DNA of 64,000 nucleotides from Alkanindiges illinoisensis (lineage in GTDB: Bacteria > Pseudomonadota > Gammaproteobacteria > Pseudomonadales > Moraxellaceae): the NCBI RefSeq assembly GCF_004377485.1, contig NZ_SNTY01000067.1:62001-126000 (forward strand), written 5' to 3'. Shown here piece by piece: positions 9,398 through 18,235 of this stretch. How positions within the stretch are numbered: the first letter of the stretch is position 1; every line of letters begins with the position of its first letter. The notes beneath the pieces were generated by a model, which was not told the DNA's origin, ran no database searches, and was given only the letters and a program-made list of their open reading frames with translations. The position numbers were made by a program, and so were the translations under genes.

Positions 9398-10228
9398 TTA
9401 ATTGATAAACAGGTCTTTAGCCAGTCTGTCTGCATGTTCTGGCGAACAGGCATAATCAGCTAGATCGGTAATACCTGCCAAGTTAAGGGTTTGTTCATCT
9501 AGCAGGCTTTGGCCAGTGATGTGACCACAAGCGCCTGTAATCAGATTATAAACGGCATCAGCCATAATATCCGGCTTGCGGCTCATGTGCTGCGCTGCCT
9601 CAGTTCCAATATTCTCACTGACAGCGGCAGTATTAATCAGGGTGGCTGGCCACAGGGTATTGCAGCAAATTCCATCGGCCTTTAATTCTTCAGCCAGTCC
9701 CAGGGTAAGCAGGGTCATGCCATATTTTGACAGTGCATAGGGTCCATACAGGCCCAGCCAGTGCGCTGACAAGTTAATGGGTGGGGCAAAACTAATGATA
9801 TGCGCTTGCGCTGATTGTTTCAGATAGGGGATGGCTGCTTTAGCGGCAATAAAAGTTGCGCGATGATTAATCGATTGAATCAGGTCATATTTTTTAAGAT
9901 CGGTGTGTTGGATATTGCCTAAATGAATCGCCCCGGCATTGTTAATCAGTACATCCAGCCCGCCAAAATGTTCAGCCGCCTGATCAATGGCCTGGGTAAG
10001 CTCTAGTGCATCGCGAACATCAACCTGTAATGGCAAAACCTGTGCACCAAGCTGACGAATTTCTTCAGCAACAGTATAAATTGAGCCGCCCAGCTTTGGG
10101 TGTGGTTCAACAGATTTGGCAGCAATCACAATATTGGCCCCAGCCTGTGCACAGCGTAAAGCTACAGCCCGGCCAATGCCCCGGCTGCCCCCGGTAATAA
10201 ATATTGTGGTGTTGTCCAGTGTTTTCAT
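9398..10228 (-). CDS. Short-chain dehydrogenase/reductase, HSDL2-like
   Basis: 276 residues, classical Rossmann SDR. Cofactor motif TGGSRGIGRA near residue 12, NNAG near 96, and active-site YALSK near 164, with Ser in HIISFAPP. The segment IVIAAKSVEPHPKLGGSIYT is characteristic of the hydroxysteroid-dehydrogenase-like-2 group, which in bacteria occurs in lipid and isoprenoid contexts; substrate is unknown. It lies 38 nt downstream of the MpaB-family oxygenase gene on the same strand, so the two are probably one operon. Confidence 0.8.
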   Translation of the reverse strand: MKTLDNTTIFITGGSRGIGRAVALRCAQAGANIVIAAKSVEPHPKLGGSIYTVAEEIRQLGAQVLPLQVDVRDALELTQAIDQAAEHFGGLDVLINNAGAIHLGNIQHTDLKKYDLIQSINHRATFIAAKAAIPYLKQSAQAHIISFAPPINLSAHWLGLYGPYALSKYGMTLLTLGLAEELKADGICCNTLWPATLINTAAVSENIGTEAAQHMSRKPDIMADAVYNLITGACGHITGQSLLDEQTLNLAGITDLADYACSPEHADRLAKDLFIN

Positions 10229-10266
10229 GGCTTAGCATTCCCTGTGTGATAGATAAAAAATAAGCC

Positions 10267-11511
10267 TTAGCCTGCGATATAGGCGGGATGGTTTTTTTCA
10301 GGCTGAATGACCTTATCACCCCTGCTGCCAAACGTGGCCATATAATTTAACTGGGCCTGCCGCCCACGCCGTTGCTGCCAGCTTTTTAGCACAGGAAGCC
10401 GGCGCTGAATACGATAGCCAATAAGGTTTTGTGGAATCAAGAATGCCGGAAACCAGGGCAGCACATATTTGGGCAAGCCCAGTTGCTGCATTTTTTGTGC
10501 ACTTAGGAACAGGCGGGAAATGCTTAGGTGCTTGTGATAGCTATAATGTCTTTGCAGGGTTTGCCAGCGTTTAAATTCCTTTTGCAGCGGTTCCTGAGCC
10601 AAGGCTGACCCAAGGGCCTGACTGGTCCAGTCCGGTGCAGCCTGAGTGAATAAGCTCTGATAAAGCAGGATATGACCATCCCGTTCGCAATCCACCAGCC
10701 AGCGTGGATCAACTCCCATTAACCAGCCCAGATATTTCCAGAAATGCATGACAGCTTGTGATTCCTGGCGGGTTGGCACAATGCCTAGACCACGCAAACC
10801 CAGCAGAAACAGGCTACAAAAGGCCAGATTGGTTGCTGCCATGTCGATCTGGCAAATCGGCAAACCCCAGTGCTCTGCATTCCACTCCGGTTTGCGGTGC
10901 AGGTTACGGCGTACCAGTGCATGAATCAGCCGGACATGGATCGTGGATTTAAAGCCGGCGGAAAACCGTTCCAGACCATGAGGAGCAGTGCAATCCATCC
11001 ACCATTTACTGGTTTCAGCTAGCCGCTGGGATGCTCCCTTATTCAGTGCCCCGGTCATTACCAGTGCCTGATTAAAGCCTGCCAGTAAATAGCCTCCCAT
11101 CAGGGCCAGGTCACGCAGCACATAATTGGCATTTAGGCCAACAGAATGCATAAACGCAACAGCCTGCTGCAACTGGGCCTGATCCAGCCATTCGGGTTGG
11201 GTTTCCACATGGGCAAAAAATTGTTGCAGAATGTCAGGACAGTCCTTAATTGATACAGTACCTTCATGTAGCGCCTGTTCAAACAGTTGTTTGCGCTGTC
11301 GGGTATTGTCCTCAAACAGCCAGTCCACCAGCGCATCCATCAGCGTATCGCCCTGCCACAAGCCGTCAATTAAGTGTTGATATTGCTGTTCAGTCATCAT
11401 AATTGGCTGTTGCAGTAGTTTTTCCAGCAATGTCACCGCGGGTAAAAAACGGCGCGTGTGCTGAAAGCTTTTTGCCCGCTTGGGCACCGGGCGTGATTCG
11501 AGCTTGTTCAT
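10267..11511 (-). CDS. MpaB / rubber-oxygenase-family (DUF2236) protein
   Basis: 414 residues from the ATG at 11511 (an upstream TTG is also in frame). The central region (GLERFSAGFKSTIHVRLIHA, then VRRNLHRKPEWNAEHWGLPI) matches the catalytic-domain family that includes fungal MpaB and bacterial latex-clearing protein, in which a b-type haem is held in an all-helical fold. No signal peptide is evident. The physiological substrate is unknown. It precedes an SDR gene, which suggests an oxygenase product that is then oxidised or reduced. A small CGAAT-AATA-ATTCG inverted repeat lies 42 nt upstream of the start. Confidence 0.72.
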   Translation of the reverse strand: MNKLESRPVPKRAKSFQHTRRFLPAVTLLEKLLQQPIMMTEQQYQHLIDGLWQGDTLMDALVDWLFEDNTRQRKQLFEQALHEGTVSIKDCPDILQQFFAHVETQPEWLDQAQLQQAVAFMHSVGLNANYVLRDLALMGGYLLAGFNQALVMTGALNKGASQRLAETSKWWMDCTAPHGLERFSAGFKSTIHVRLIHALVRRNLHRKPEWNAEHWGLPICQIDMAATNLAFCSLFLLGLRGLGIVPTRQESQAVMHFWKYLGWLMGVDPRWLVDCERDGHILLYQSLFTQAAPDWTSQALGSALAQEPLQKEFKRWQTLQRHYSYHKHLSISRLFLSAQKMQQLGLPKYVLPWFPAFLIPQNLIGYRIQRRLPVLKSWQQRRGRQAQLNYMATFGSRGDKVIQPEKNHPAYIAG

Positions 11512-11634
11512 CAGAAATACCACGAGCAATAAGAAGTGGCTTTATCATAATGCGAATAATAATTCGTATACAACTCGCATTTATTTTTTAAGAATTTTCT
11601 TTATCTATTTACTGTTATTTAATAATTTTATGGA

Positions 11635-11674
11635 AATAAAAAAGCTGCATGGCAGATAAATACCATGCAGCTTT
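11635..11674 (-). terminator. Terminator of acr1
   Basis: Perfect 12-bp stem AAAGCTGCATGG / CCATGCAGCTTT; on the minus strand it is followed by TTTTTTATTT. Confidence 0.8.
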
Positions 11675-11749
11675 CGTGTTTGGATTAATCAACTACAGTA
11701 AAAAAACCAGATTAAATGCTTTAAAACTGTTTTTTACTAATCGGTTAAC

Positions 11750-12652
11750 TTACCAGTGTTCACCTGGAACCAGACGGGCAAAGGCACGTTGCGCCAGATT
11801 CAGCTTGCCTGCTTTTTTGCTCTTACTGTCGCCAACGGCTGCTGTAGAGCTTGGGAACAGCTGATAACCCACTGACATCACAAAGTCATTAAACTTGGGC
11901 ACCAGTGCATAGCTGACCGCAGCAAAGGTACCCACTTTGGTGGCAATACTCTTTGGCTTCTTGATGATAGCCTTTGCCACCATATCTGCCGCTTGTTCAG
12001 GGGACAGGGTAGGCACATATTTATACATTTTGGTGGGCGCAATCATTGGCGTGCGCACCAGTGGCATATAAATAGAGGTTAACTGAATGTTATGCGCATG
12101 CACTTCGGCAGACAGGCAGCGGCTAAAGGCATCCAGTGCTGCCTTGGACGCCACATAAGCCGAAAAACGGGTGGCATTGGCCAGCACACCAATCGAGCTG
12201 ATATTGATAATATGACCGTTTTTACGGTTAATCATGTGAGACAGCACACTTAAAATCAGGCGCACGGCACCAAAATAATTCAGTTGCATGGTGCGCTCAA
12301 AGTCATGGAAGCGCTCAACCGATTCTTCCACGGCACGGCGGATTGAACGTCCGGCATTATTCACCAGAATATCAATATGACCGACTTCAGCCAGAATTTT
12401 CTGTGCACATTCATCAATTGATGCCATGTCATTGAGATCACAGGGAAATACGGATGCCTTACCGCCTGCCTGTTCAATTTCCTGTTTCACTTCTTCCAGT
12501 TTTTCACGGGTGCGTGCTACCAGCAACACGTGAGCACCTGCACCTGCCAATTGCTTGGCAACAGTTAAACCGATACCACTGGAAGCACCAGTAATCAAGG
12601 CAACTTTATCCTTAACCACTTTGGGTAACATCTTTTGAATCTGGCTGGCCAT
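11750..12652 (-). CDS. acr1: Fatty acyl-CoA reductase, Acr1 type
   Basis: NADPH-dependent SDR of 300 residues that reduces long-chain acyl-CoA to the fatty aldehyde, the first step of wax-ester synthesis in Acinetobacter. From memory the sequence is very close to A. baylyi Acr1: VALITGASSGIGL cofactor loop, NNAGRSIRRAV, ISSIGVLANATRFSAYVASK active-site block (S, Y, K present), IYMPLVRTPMIAPTKMYKYV, and the terminal R-LVPGEHW. ATG 12652 is chosen because AAGAGA lies upstream; an in-frame extension has no such site. Single-gene unit with its own terminator. The acyltransferase partner (WS/DGAT) is not in the window. Confidence 0.9.
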   Translation of the reverse strand: MASQIQKMLPKVVKDKVALITGASSGIGLTVAKQLAGAGAHVLLVARTREKLEEVKQEIEQAGGKASVFPCDLNDMASIDECAQKILAEVGHIDILVNNAGRSIRRAVEESVERFHDFERTMQLNYFGAVRLILSVLSHMINRKNGHIINISSIGVLANATRFSAYVASKAALDAFSRCLSAEVHAHNIQLTSIYMPLVRTPMIAPTKMYKYVPTLSPEQAADMVAKAIIKKPKSIATKVGTFAAVSYALVPKFNDFVMSVGYQLFPSSTAAVGDSKSKKAGKLNLAQRAFARLVPGEHW

Positions 12653-13134
12653 ATTTAAGTCTCTTTCAAAAAAAGCAATATAAAAAATTCCAGGCATTTA
12701 TGTAGTTTTGCCTAAATATATAGTATAAAAAATCCAAAAAAAATATATACCTTTCGTCGGATTAAAAATTAACCTTTAAATAATTAAGTAACTGATATAA
12801 ACTAATTTTAGTTACAAGATCTAGAGTAATTATTCTAAAAAATTGCACAAAAAATAATCGAGCATTTACTCTAGTATTCAAACCACATACATTTTTAATA
12901 CGTATAAAAAATAAACTACTTAAAACGTCACTTTATATGCGGCCAAGGTGAGGTGTAAAAACCCATTCCCGATAAAATTATGGCATTGCGCAGTTGCTTT
13001 ACACGAGTTTTGCCAGAAATCCGCTATACTATGCGCCAAATTTGTTTCAATGCTTTTTGTGCAGCGTTTTTATTTTAGCGATTTAAGAGTAGTGAATTGA
13101 TTTTCACTGCAAAAAAGTAATTTAGGAGTCCTAC
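12653..13134. other. A+T-rich intergenic region between acr1 and ettA
   Basis: About 480 bp, very A+T-rich in its first 300 bp, with no credible gene. A TATACT (13025-13030) in the context CCGCTATACTATGCG is the likely -10 of ettA and leaves a leader of about 100 nt. Imperfect repeats such as GTAACT...AGTTAC near 12787-12815 are visible but unremarkable in such A+T-rich DNA. Confidence 0.5.
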
Positions 13135-14796
13135 GTGGCCCAATATATTTATACCATGAACAAGGTATCCAAGCTGGTTCCGCCCAAGCGCGAAATCCTC
13201 AAGGATATCTCTTTATCATTTTTTCCGGGTGCCAAGATTGGTGTGCTGGGTCTAAATGGTGCCGGTAAATCAACCTTGCTGAAGATCATGGCAGGCGTTG
13301 ACAAGGACTTTAACGGTGAAGCGCGTGCCCAGCCCGGCATCAAGATTGGCTATCTGGAGCAGGAACCGCATCTGGACCCTGCCAAGGATGTGCGCGCCAA
13401 CGTGGAAGATGGCCTGCGCGAGCCGCTGGATGCACTGGCACGTCTGGATGAAGTGTTTGCCGAATACGCTGCCGAAGATGCCGACTTTGATGCATTGGCC
13501 AAAGAGCAGGAAAAACTGGAAGCCATTATTCAGACCTGGGATGCCCACAACCTGAATAACCAGATGGAACAAGCTGCTGATGCCTTACGTCTGCCAGCCT
13601 GGGATGCTGATGTCAGCAAGCTGTCCGGTGGTGAGCGACGCCGTGTGGCACTATGCCGTTTGCTGCTGTCCAAGCCCGACATGCTGCTCTTGGATGAACC
13701 AACCAACCACTTGGATGCTGAATCCGTATCGTGGCTGGAACGCTTCCTTAAAGACTTTGCTGGCACAATTGTGGCCATTACCCACGACCGTTATTTCCTG
13801 GACAATGTGGCCGAGTGGATTCTGGAACTGGACCGTGGTCATGGCATTCCCTATCAGGGCAACTACACCAACTGGCTGGAACAAAAAACTGCCCGTTTAG
13901 AGCAGGAACAAAAGCAGGAAGAAGCGTTTGCCAAAGCCCTGAAACACGAGCTGGAATGGGTGCGCAAGAATGCCAAGGGTCAGCAGGCCAAATCCAAGGC
14001 ACGTATTGAACGCTTTGAAGAACTGAACTCGCGTGAATTCCAGCAGCGCAATGAAACCGCTGAAATTTACATTCCACCTGGCCCGCGTTTGGGTAACAAG
14101 GTGATTGAAGTTGAGAACATCAGCAAGTCTTTTGGTGACCGTTTGCTGTATGAAGGTCTCACCTTTAGCGTGCCACCCACTGGTATTGTAGGGATCGTTG
14201 GCCCCAATGGTGCCGGTAAAACCACCCTGTTCCGCATGATTACCGGTGAAGACAAGCCGGATACTGGATCAGTAAGCGTGGGTGAAAGCGTCAAGGTGGC
14301 CTATGTGGGCCAGATGCGCGACACACTTGACCCTAAAAAAACCGTCTGGGAAGAAGTATCTGACGGGCTGGATATTATTACCATTGGTGAGTACTCCACA
14401 CCGTCACGTGCCTACATTGGCCGCTTTAACTTTAAGGGTCAGGATCAGCAAAAACGCGTTGGCGAGCTGTCCGGTGGTGAGCGTAACCGCTTGCAACTGG
14501 CCAAGACCCTACGTCAGGGCGCCAATGTCATCCTGCTTGATGAACCATCTAACGATCTGGACGTTGAAACCTTGCGTGCGCTGGAAGAAGCCATTCAGGT
14601 ATTCCCCGGTAGCGTGCTGGTGGTGTCGCATGATCGCTGGTTCCTTGACCGGATTGCGACCCATATTCTGGCGTTTGAAGATGAAGGCCCGCAGTGGTTT
14701 AATGGCAACTACAGTGAATATGAAGCCTACCGCAAAAAAATGCTGGGTAACGATGCCGGACCAAAGCGTGCCAAGTACAAGAAAATTGGTGGCTAG
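13135..14796 (+). CDS. ettA: Energy-dependent translational throttle protein EttA (ABC-F)
   Basis: 553 residues with two ABC cassettes and no membrane domain: Walker A GLNGAGKST and GPNGAGKTT, signatures LSGGERRRVAL and LSGGERNRLQL, Walker B LLLDEPTNHLD and ILLDEPSNDLD. Between the cassettes is the charged helical linker (KAKGQQAKSKARIERFEELN type) that contacts the ribosome. In E. coli EttA binds the E site and gates the first elongation step according to ATP/ADP. Start is GTG at 13135 with AGGAGT 6-7 nt upstream. Single-gene unit. Confidence 0.95.
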   Translation: MAQYIYTMNKVSKLVPPKREILKDISLSFFPGAKIGVLGLNGAGKSTLLKIMAGVDKDFNGEARAQPGIKIGYLEQEPHLDPAKDVRANVEDGLREPLDALARLDEVFAEYAAEDADFDALAKEQEKLEAIIQTWDAHNLNNQMEQAADALRLPAWDADVSKLSGGERRRVALCRLLLSKPDMLLLDEPTNHLDAESVSWLERFLKDFAGTIVAITHDRYFLDNVAEWILELDRGHGIPYQGNYTNWLEQKTARLEQEQKQEEAFAKALKHELEWVRKNAKGQQAKSKARIERFEELNSREFQQRNETAEIYIPPGPRLGNKVIEVENISKSFGDRLLYEGLTFSVPPTGIVGIVGPNGAGKTTLFRMITGEDKPDTGSVSVGESVKVAYVGQMRDTLDPKKTVWEEVSDGLDIITIGEYSTPSRAYIGRFNFKGQDQQKRVGELSGGERNRLQLAKTLRQGANVILLDEPSNDLDVETLRALEEAIQVFPGSVLVVSHDRWFLDRIATHILAFEDEGPQWFNGNYSEYEAYRKKMLGNDAGPKRAKYKKIGG

Positions 14797-14820
14797 AACT
14801 ATCTAGTGACCAGTGTCAGG

Positions 14821-14847
14821 AAAAGGCGCCCAGTTGCGCCTTTTTTT
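14821..14847 (+). terminator. Terminator after ettA
   Basis: AAAAGGCGC / GCGCCTTTT with a short loop, followed by more T. Confidence 0.85.
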
Positions 14848-14902
14848 AAATAACAAACATAAGAGAAAGTTTAATTAGTCTAGAAAAATATTGGGTGTTT
14901 AC

Positions 14903-15226
14903 ATGATAAATATTAGTTTAATGATAAAAGCGGCTTTACTAAGCATGCTCATGTTAATGGCCAGCCAAATTGCTATGGCACGTGAGTTACTGACCGAAGA
15001 TCAGCTACGCCAGGTTGCTGAAAATGTGGCGACTAACAATCAATATGGTCAGCCTATTAATTATTTACAACATACTGCTGAGCAGAATAAGGACAATAAA
15101 CTGCAACGTCATCCAATCGTATTTACAGGACGACAGTCCGCATTACTTAATGGGCAAACTACCCCAGCAATTGTAGCGGAAGAAAATTATTGTGACCGGC
15201 TGCTCTCGGGTGCACTCCTGTACTAA
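14903..15226 (+). CDS. Small secreted hypothetical protein
   Basis: 107 residues from the ATG at 14903. A signal peptide is clear: hydrophobic core IKAALLSMLMLMASQIAMA ending in AMA, with cleavage expected before RELL. The mature part of about 80 residues is polar with one cysteine near the end (NYCDRLL) and no motif I recognise. No strong ribosome-binding site is visible. Not recognised as a family member; coding likelihood rests on the signal peptide and the position after a terminator. Confidence 0.55.
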   Translation: MINISLMIKAALLSMLMLMASQIAMARELLTEDQLRQVAENVATNNQYGQPINYLQHTAEQNKDNKLQRHPIVFTGRQSALLNGQTTPAIVAEENYCDRLLSGALLY

Positions 15227-15418
15227 AGAGGTTATATGAGGATGGTCTAGTGGGTGGTTAGTATTTCGATAGAGCGCTAGCCTATGCTCAGGTTTTTATG
15301 CAACTACAGGTTTATGTAATTAATTATTATATTTATCAGTGAAATGATAAGCGGCGCAAATTTAATCATTGCTTGTTTTATACTCGGTTTAACTGAACTT
15401 TAAGGGTGAGACATAAAA

Positions 15419-15847
15419 ATGATTAAGCCGCGAATGATTTACCTGTCTAGTATGGGATTATTGCTGGGTAGCACCCTGTTTTCTTCGATGGGCTATGCAG
15501 CCACCGAACTGTCAGACCGTGCCTTGCGCTATGAAACAGAAGCCAATCCAGCTAAGGCCAATGTTGCAGAGGTGCTGGATTGTCCTAAAGACATGCGTGA
15601 GGCAGAATGTACCCGGTTGCAATATGAGCGTTATGCCAATCAGACCGATCGTTCTTATAATGAATTCCTGAAAAATGAAACCAATAATCCGCTACGTAAT
15701 CGGGTTATTAAGCAGCCATTATTAACCCAGCCACTGGACAATCCTAGTGCGCCAGCCGAACCGCGCCCTAATCTGAACAATTTGCGCAATCAACCGCAGA
15801 CATTACCTGACCGTTTGCCATCAACCAGTATTGGTACACAGCCCTAA
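15419..15847 (+). CDS. Secreted proline/asparagine-rich hypothetical protein
   Basis: 142 residues. Signal peptide with hydrophobic core YLSSMGLLLGSTLFSSMGYA and an AxA-like end (GYAA). Mature part: charged region with two cysteines (DCPKDMREAEC) that could form a disulfide, then a Pro/Asn-rich disordered tail. AAGGGTGAG lies at a good distance before the ATG. The extracytoplasmic location is supported; the function is unknown. Separated by about 190 bp from the previous small secreted gene; the two show no obvious similarity. Confidence 0.65.
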   Translation: MIKPRMIYLSSMGLLLGSTLFSSMGYAATELSDRALRYETEANPAKANVAEVLDCPKDMREAECTRLQYERYANQTDRSYNEFLKNETNNPLRNRVIKQPLLTQPLDNPSAPAEPRPNLNNLRNQPQTLPDRLPSTSIGTQP

Positions 15848-16219
15848 CCAAAAGCGCACTAGTTGGGCAACTGTGCGCTTATTCGAAGCTTCTAAATAAA
15901 GTGTAATATTTGTATAGCTTTTTTAAATATATGCCGCTATAATGCGCCACGCACTTTTTTCCGTTCATCGCCTGAACATTCAATTGATTTACGATTGCGC
16001 GTTTACAGTCCTCAGGATGACTATTCTTCGCGCCTCTCATCTCTAGTCAGTCCACACTGACCATCTTTTTCAGGCTGCTGCCGTAAGCTGTTGTGCGTAT
16101 ATTGCATCGTATTTGTAAGCCTAAGCCCACTGACAAGAGTCAGATCTCTGCTTTGCTGCCTGATGCCGATGTCTATTTTATGACTTTATTGGAGCGCCCA
16201 ACATGGGGCGAGACTCTCT
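15848..16219 (+). promoter_or_regulatory. Promoter and long leader of the DEAD-box helicase gene
   Basis: TATAAT at 15938-15943 in the context GCCGCTATAATGCGCC is the likely -10; the -35 is weak. This gives an untranslated leader of about 270 nt, long for this genome. It contains a GTCAGT-CCAC-ACTGAC hairpin (16045-16060) and, at its end, a six-codon upstream frame. No other gene is seen in the stretch. Confidence 0.5.
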
Positions 16220-16223
16220 ATGA
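16203..16223 (+). CDS. Six-codon upstream frame overlapping the helicase start
   Basis: ATG GGG CGA GAC TCT CTA TGA, encoding MGRDSL. GGAG lies 8 nt before this ATG (16191-16194), a better ribosome site than any in front of the helicase ATG. Its TGA overlaps the helicase start as ATGA. This is the arrangement of translational coupling or a leader peptide. Whether it is translated is not known. Confidence 0.4.
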   Translation: MGRDSL

Positions 16224-18052
16224 GCAACATTTTTGCTGATTTTCCTTTAGCTGAACAATATCAAAAAGCCCTAACTGATCTGGGCTTCACTGCACCAACC
16301 CCTGTGCAGGCTGCAGCTATTCCTGCCGCATTAGACGGTAAAGACCTACTGGTATCTAGCCAGACCGGTAGCGGTAAAACCGTTGCCTTCCTGTTGCCAA
16401 CCTTAAATCCTCTGGCAACCACCAATCAATTGCAGTCTGCCAAAGACCGCATGAAATCAATCACTGCGCCACAAGTGCTGGTGCTGTGCCCAACCCGTGA
16501 ATTGGCTCAACAGGTGAGCCAGGATGCAATTGCACTGGTTCGTCATGTGCGTGGCCTGCGCATTGCGACTATTGTTGGCGGCATGCCATTTGGTAAGCAA
16601 ATTGCCCAGTTAAAAGGCGCTCAGGTTGTGGTAGCAACACCAGGCCGTTTACTGGATCTGGTGAATCGTCGTCAATTGAGCCTGCATGAAGTAGATGCGC
16701 TGATTGTTGATGAAGCTGACCGCATGCTGGATCTGGGTTTCTCCGAAGACCTTGAAGCCATTAGTGATCTGGCGGCCAACCGCAAGCAAACCCTGATGTT
16801 CTCTGCAACATTTGCTGACCGTATTATTCGTCTTGCTGAAAAGATGATGAACGAGCCTGAGCGTATTGCCATTGAAACTGGTTCAACCACTAACGTGGAT
16901 ATTGAACAAACCCTGCACTGGACAGATGGTTTTGAGCACAAGAAAAAACTGCTGGCGCATTGGTTAAGCGATGAAACCATGGATCAGGCAGTGGTATTTG
17001 CCAGCACTCAGGAAGATACGGATATGCTGGCCGAAGAGCTGGCTGAAGCGGGTCATCAGGTTGTAGCACTGCATGGTGCCATGCCACAAACCGTACGTAA
17101 CCGTCGCATCAAGAGCCTGCGTGATGGCCGTGCACGTGTACTGGTTGCCACTGACGTTGCTGCCCGCGGTCTGGATGTTCCTGGTATTAGCCATGTGATC
17201 AACTTTGGCTTACCAATGAAAAACGAAGACTACGTACACCGTATTGGCCGTACTGGCCGTGCAGGCCGTAGTGGTCGTGCGATTACGCTGGCATTGCACC
17301 GTGAGCGCGGCAAAATCCGCGGTCTGGAAGAATACCTGAGTGCCCGTCTGGCTGTGACCGAAATTGCGGGTCTTGAGCCAAGCCCACCACCAGAGCGTCC
17401 ACGTGGTGCTGGCCGTGGGAATGGTAATGGCCGTGGTGGCCGTCCGGGTGGCGGTGGCCGTCGCTTTGAAGGCGAATCCCGTTTTGGTAGTGGCGAGCGT
17501 CGTCCGTTCAACCGTGATGGTGGTGATCGTTCAGATAGCCGTCCAGCACGTCCGTTTAACCGTGACGGTGGTGACCAGCGCCGCAGCTTTGGCAATAGCG
17601 AAGGTGGCGAGCGTCGTCCGTTCAATCGTGATGGCGGTGATCGTTCAGATAGCCGTCCAGCGCGTCCGTTTAACCGTGACAATGGTGACCAGCGTCGCAG
17701 CTTTGGCAATGACGACAATCGTGGTAACCGCGTAGACTATCGTAGTGAACGTCCAGCGCGTTCATTTGGTAACAGCGAAGGCGGTGATCGTCGTCCGTTT
17801 AACCGTGACGGTGGTGACCAGCGTCGCAGCTTTGGCAATAGAGAAGGTGGCGAGCGTCGTCCCTTCAACCGTGATGGCGGTGAGCGTCGTTCATTTGGCG
17901 GTGATCGTTCAGATAGCCGTCCAGTGCGCCGTGAATTTGGTGGAGAGCGTAGCTTTGGTGCTGAGCATACCCCGAATGTTGAGCGTAAAACTCGCCGTTT
18001 TAAAGAACAGGCTTATGCTAACAAGGCACGCGCCAATAACTATGATGACTAA
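16220..18052 (+). CDS. DEAD-box RNA helicase with RG/FNRDGG-repeat tail
   Basis: 610 residues. The helicase core carries Q-motif region, SSQTGSGKT, PTRELAQQ, TPGR, DEAD, SAT, ATDVAARGLD and HRIGRTGRAGRSG. From about residue 390 it becomes a Gly/Arg/Asp-rich low-complexity tail built on RRPFNRDGGDRSDSRPARP-like units (DNA period 114 bp between 17498 and 17612, shorter variants to 17900). The tail resembles RNA-binding RGG-type regions. It fits the RhlE/DeaD group, but I cannot assign one. Expression is probably shaped by the long leader and the overlapping upstream frame. Confidence 0.9.
   Translation: MSNIFADFPLAEQYQKALTDLGFTAPTPVQAAAIPAALDGKDLLVSSQTGSGKTVAFLLPTLNPLATTNQLQSAKDRMKSITAPQVLVLCPTRELAQQVSQDAIALVRHVRGLRIATIVGGMPFGKQIAQLKGAQVVVATPGRLLDLVNRRQLSLHEVDALIVDEADRMLDLGFSEDLEAISDLAANRKQTLMFSATFADRIIRLAEKMMNEPERIAIETGSTTNVDIEQTLHWTDGFEHKKKLLAHWLSDETMDQAVVFASTQEDTDMLAEELAEAGHQVVALHGAMPQTVRNRRIKSLRDGRARVLVATDVAARGLDVPGISHVINFGLPMKNEDYVHRIGRTGRAGRSGRAITLALHRERGKIRGLEEYLSARLAVTEIAGLEPSPPPERPRGAGRGNGNGRGGRPGGGGRRFEGESRFGSGERRPFNRDGGDRSDSRPARPFNRDGGDQRRSFGNSEGGERRPFNRDGGDRSDSRPARPFNRDNGDQRRSFGNDDNRGNRVDYRSERPARSFGNSEGGDRRPFNRDGGDQRRSFGNREGGERRPFNRDGGERRSFGGDRSDSRPVRREFGGERSFGAEHTPNVERKTRRFKEQAYANKARANNYDD
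17498..17900 (+). repeat. Coding tandem repeats in helicase tail
   Basis: A 114-bp unit starting at 17498 recurs at 17612 with few changes, and partial units follow. Repeated words are RRPFNRDGG, SDSRPARPFNRD and QRRSFGN. All copies stay in frame, so variation in copy number would only change tail length. Confidence 0.85.
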
Positions 18053-18126
18053 GTTCGTCATGGTTTAATGACCAAATGACCTTATTCTAACCTGCTAATT
18101 CATTGTATTGTTTTAGCAGGTTGCCC

Positions 18127-18154
18127 AAAAAGCCGGTACTATGCCGGCTTTTTT
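18127..18154 (+). terminator. Terminator after helicase gene
   Basis: AAAAGCCGG / CCGGCTTTT stem with a 7-nt loop and a T run. Confidence 0.85.
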
Positions 18155-18235
18155 GACATCTGTACTTTGCGTAATTTTTTAATGCGAGCCTGTTGTTAGT
18201 CCGATTTTTGCATCTTGTTCATTGTGGCAATACGC

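Noticed and set aside
12780-12900. Repeated TAACT/AGTTA and TCTAGAGT-like words upstream of acr1
   Set aside because: Short, imperfect and expected by chance in such A+T-rich DNA.
17230-17718. Minus-strand frame of Arg/Ser/Pro repeats opposite the helicase tail
   Set aside because: It is the antisense reading of the coding repeats in the helicase gene.
17498-17900. Possible CRISPR-like array
   Set aside because: The repeats are in frame, adjacent, without unique spacers, and code for the helicase tail.
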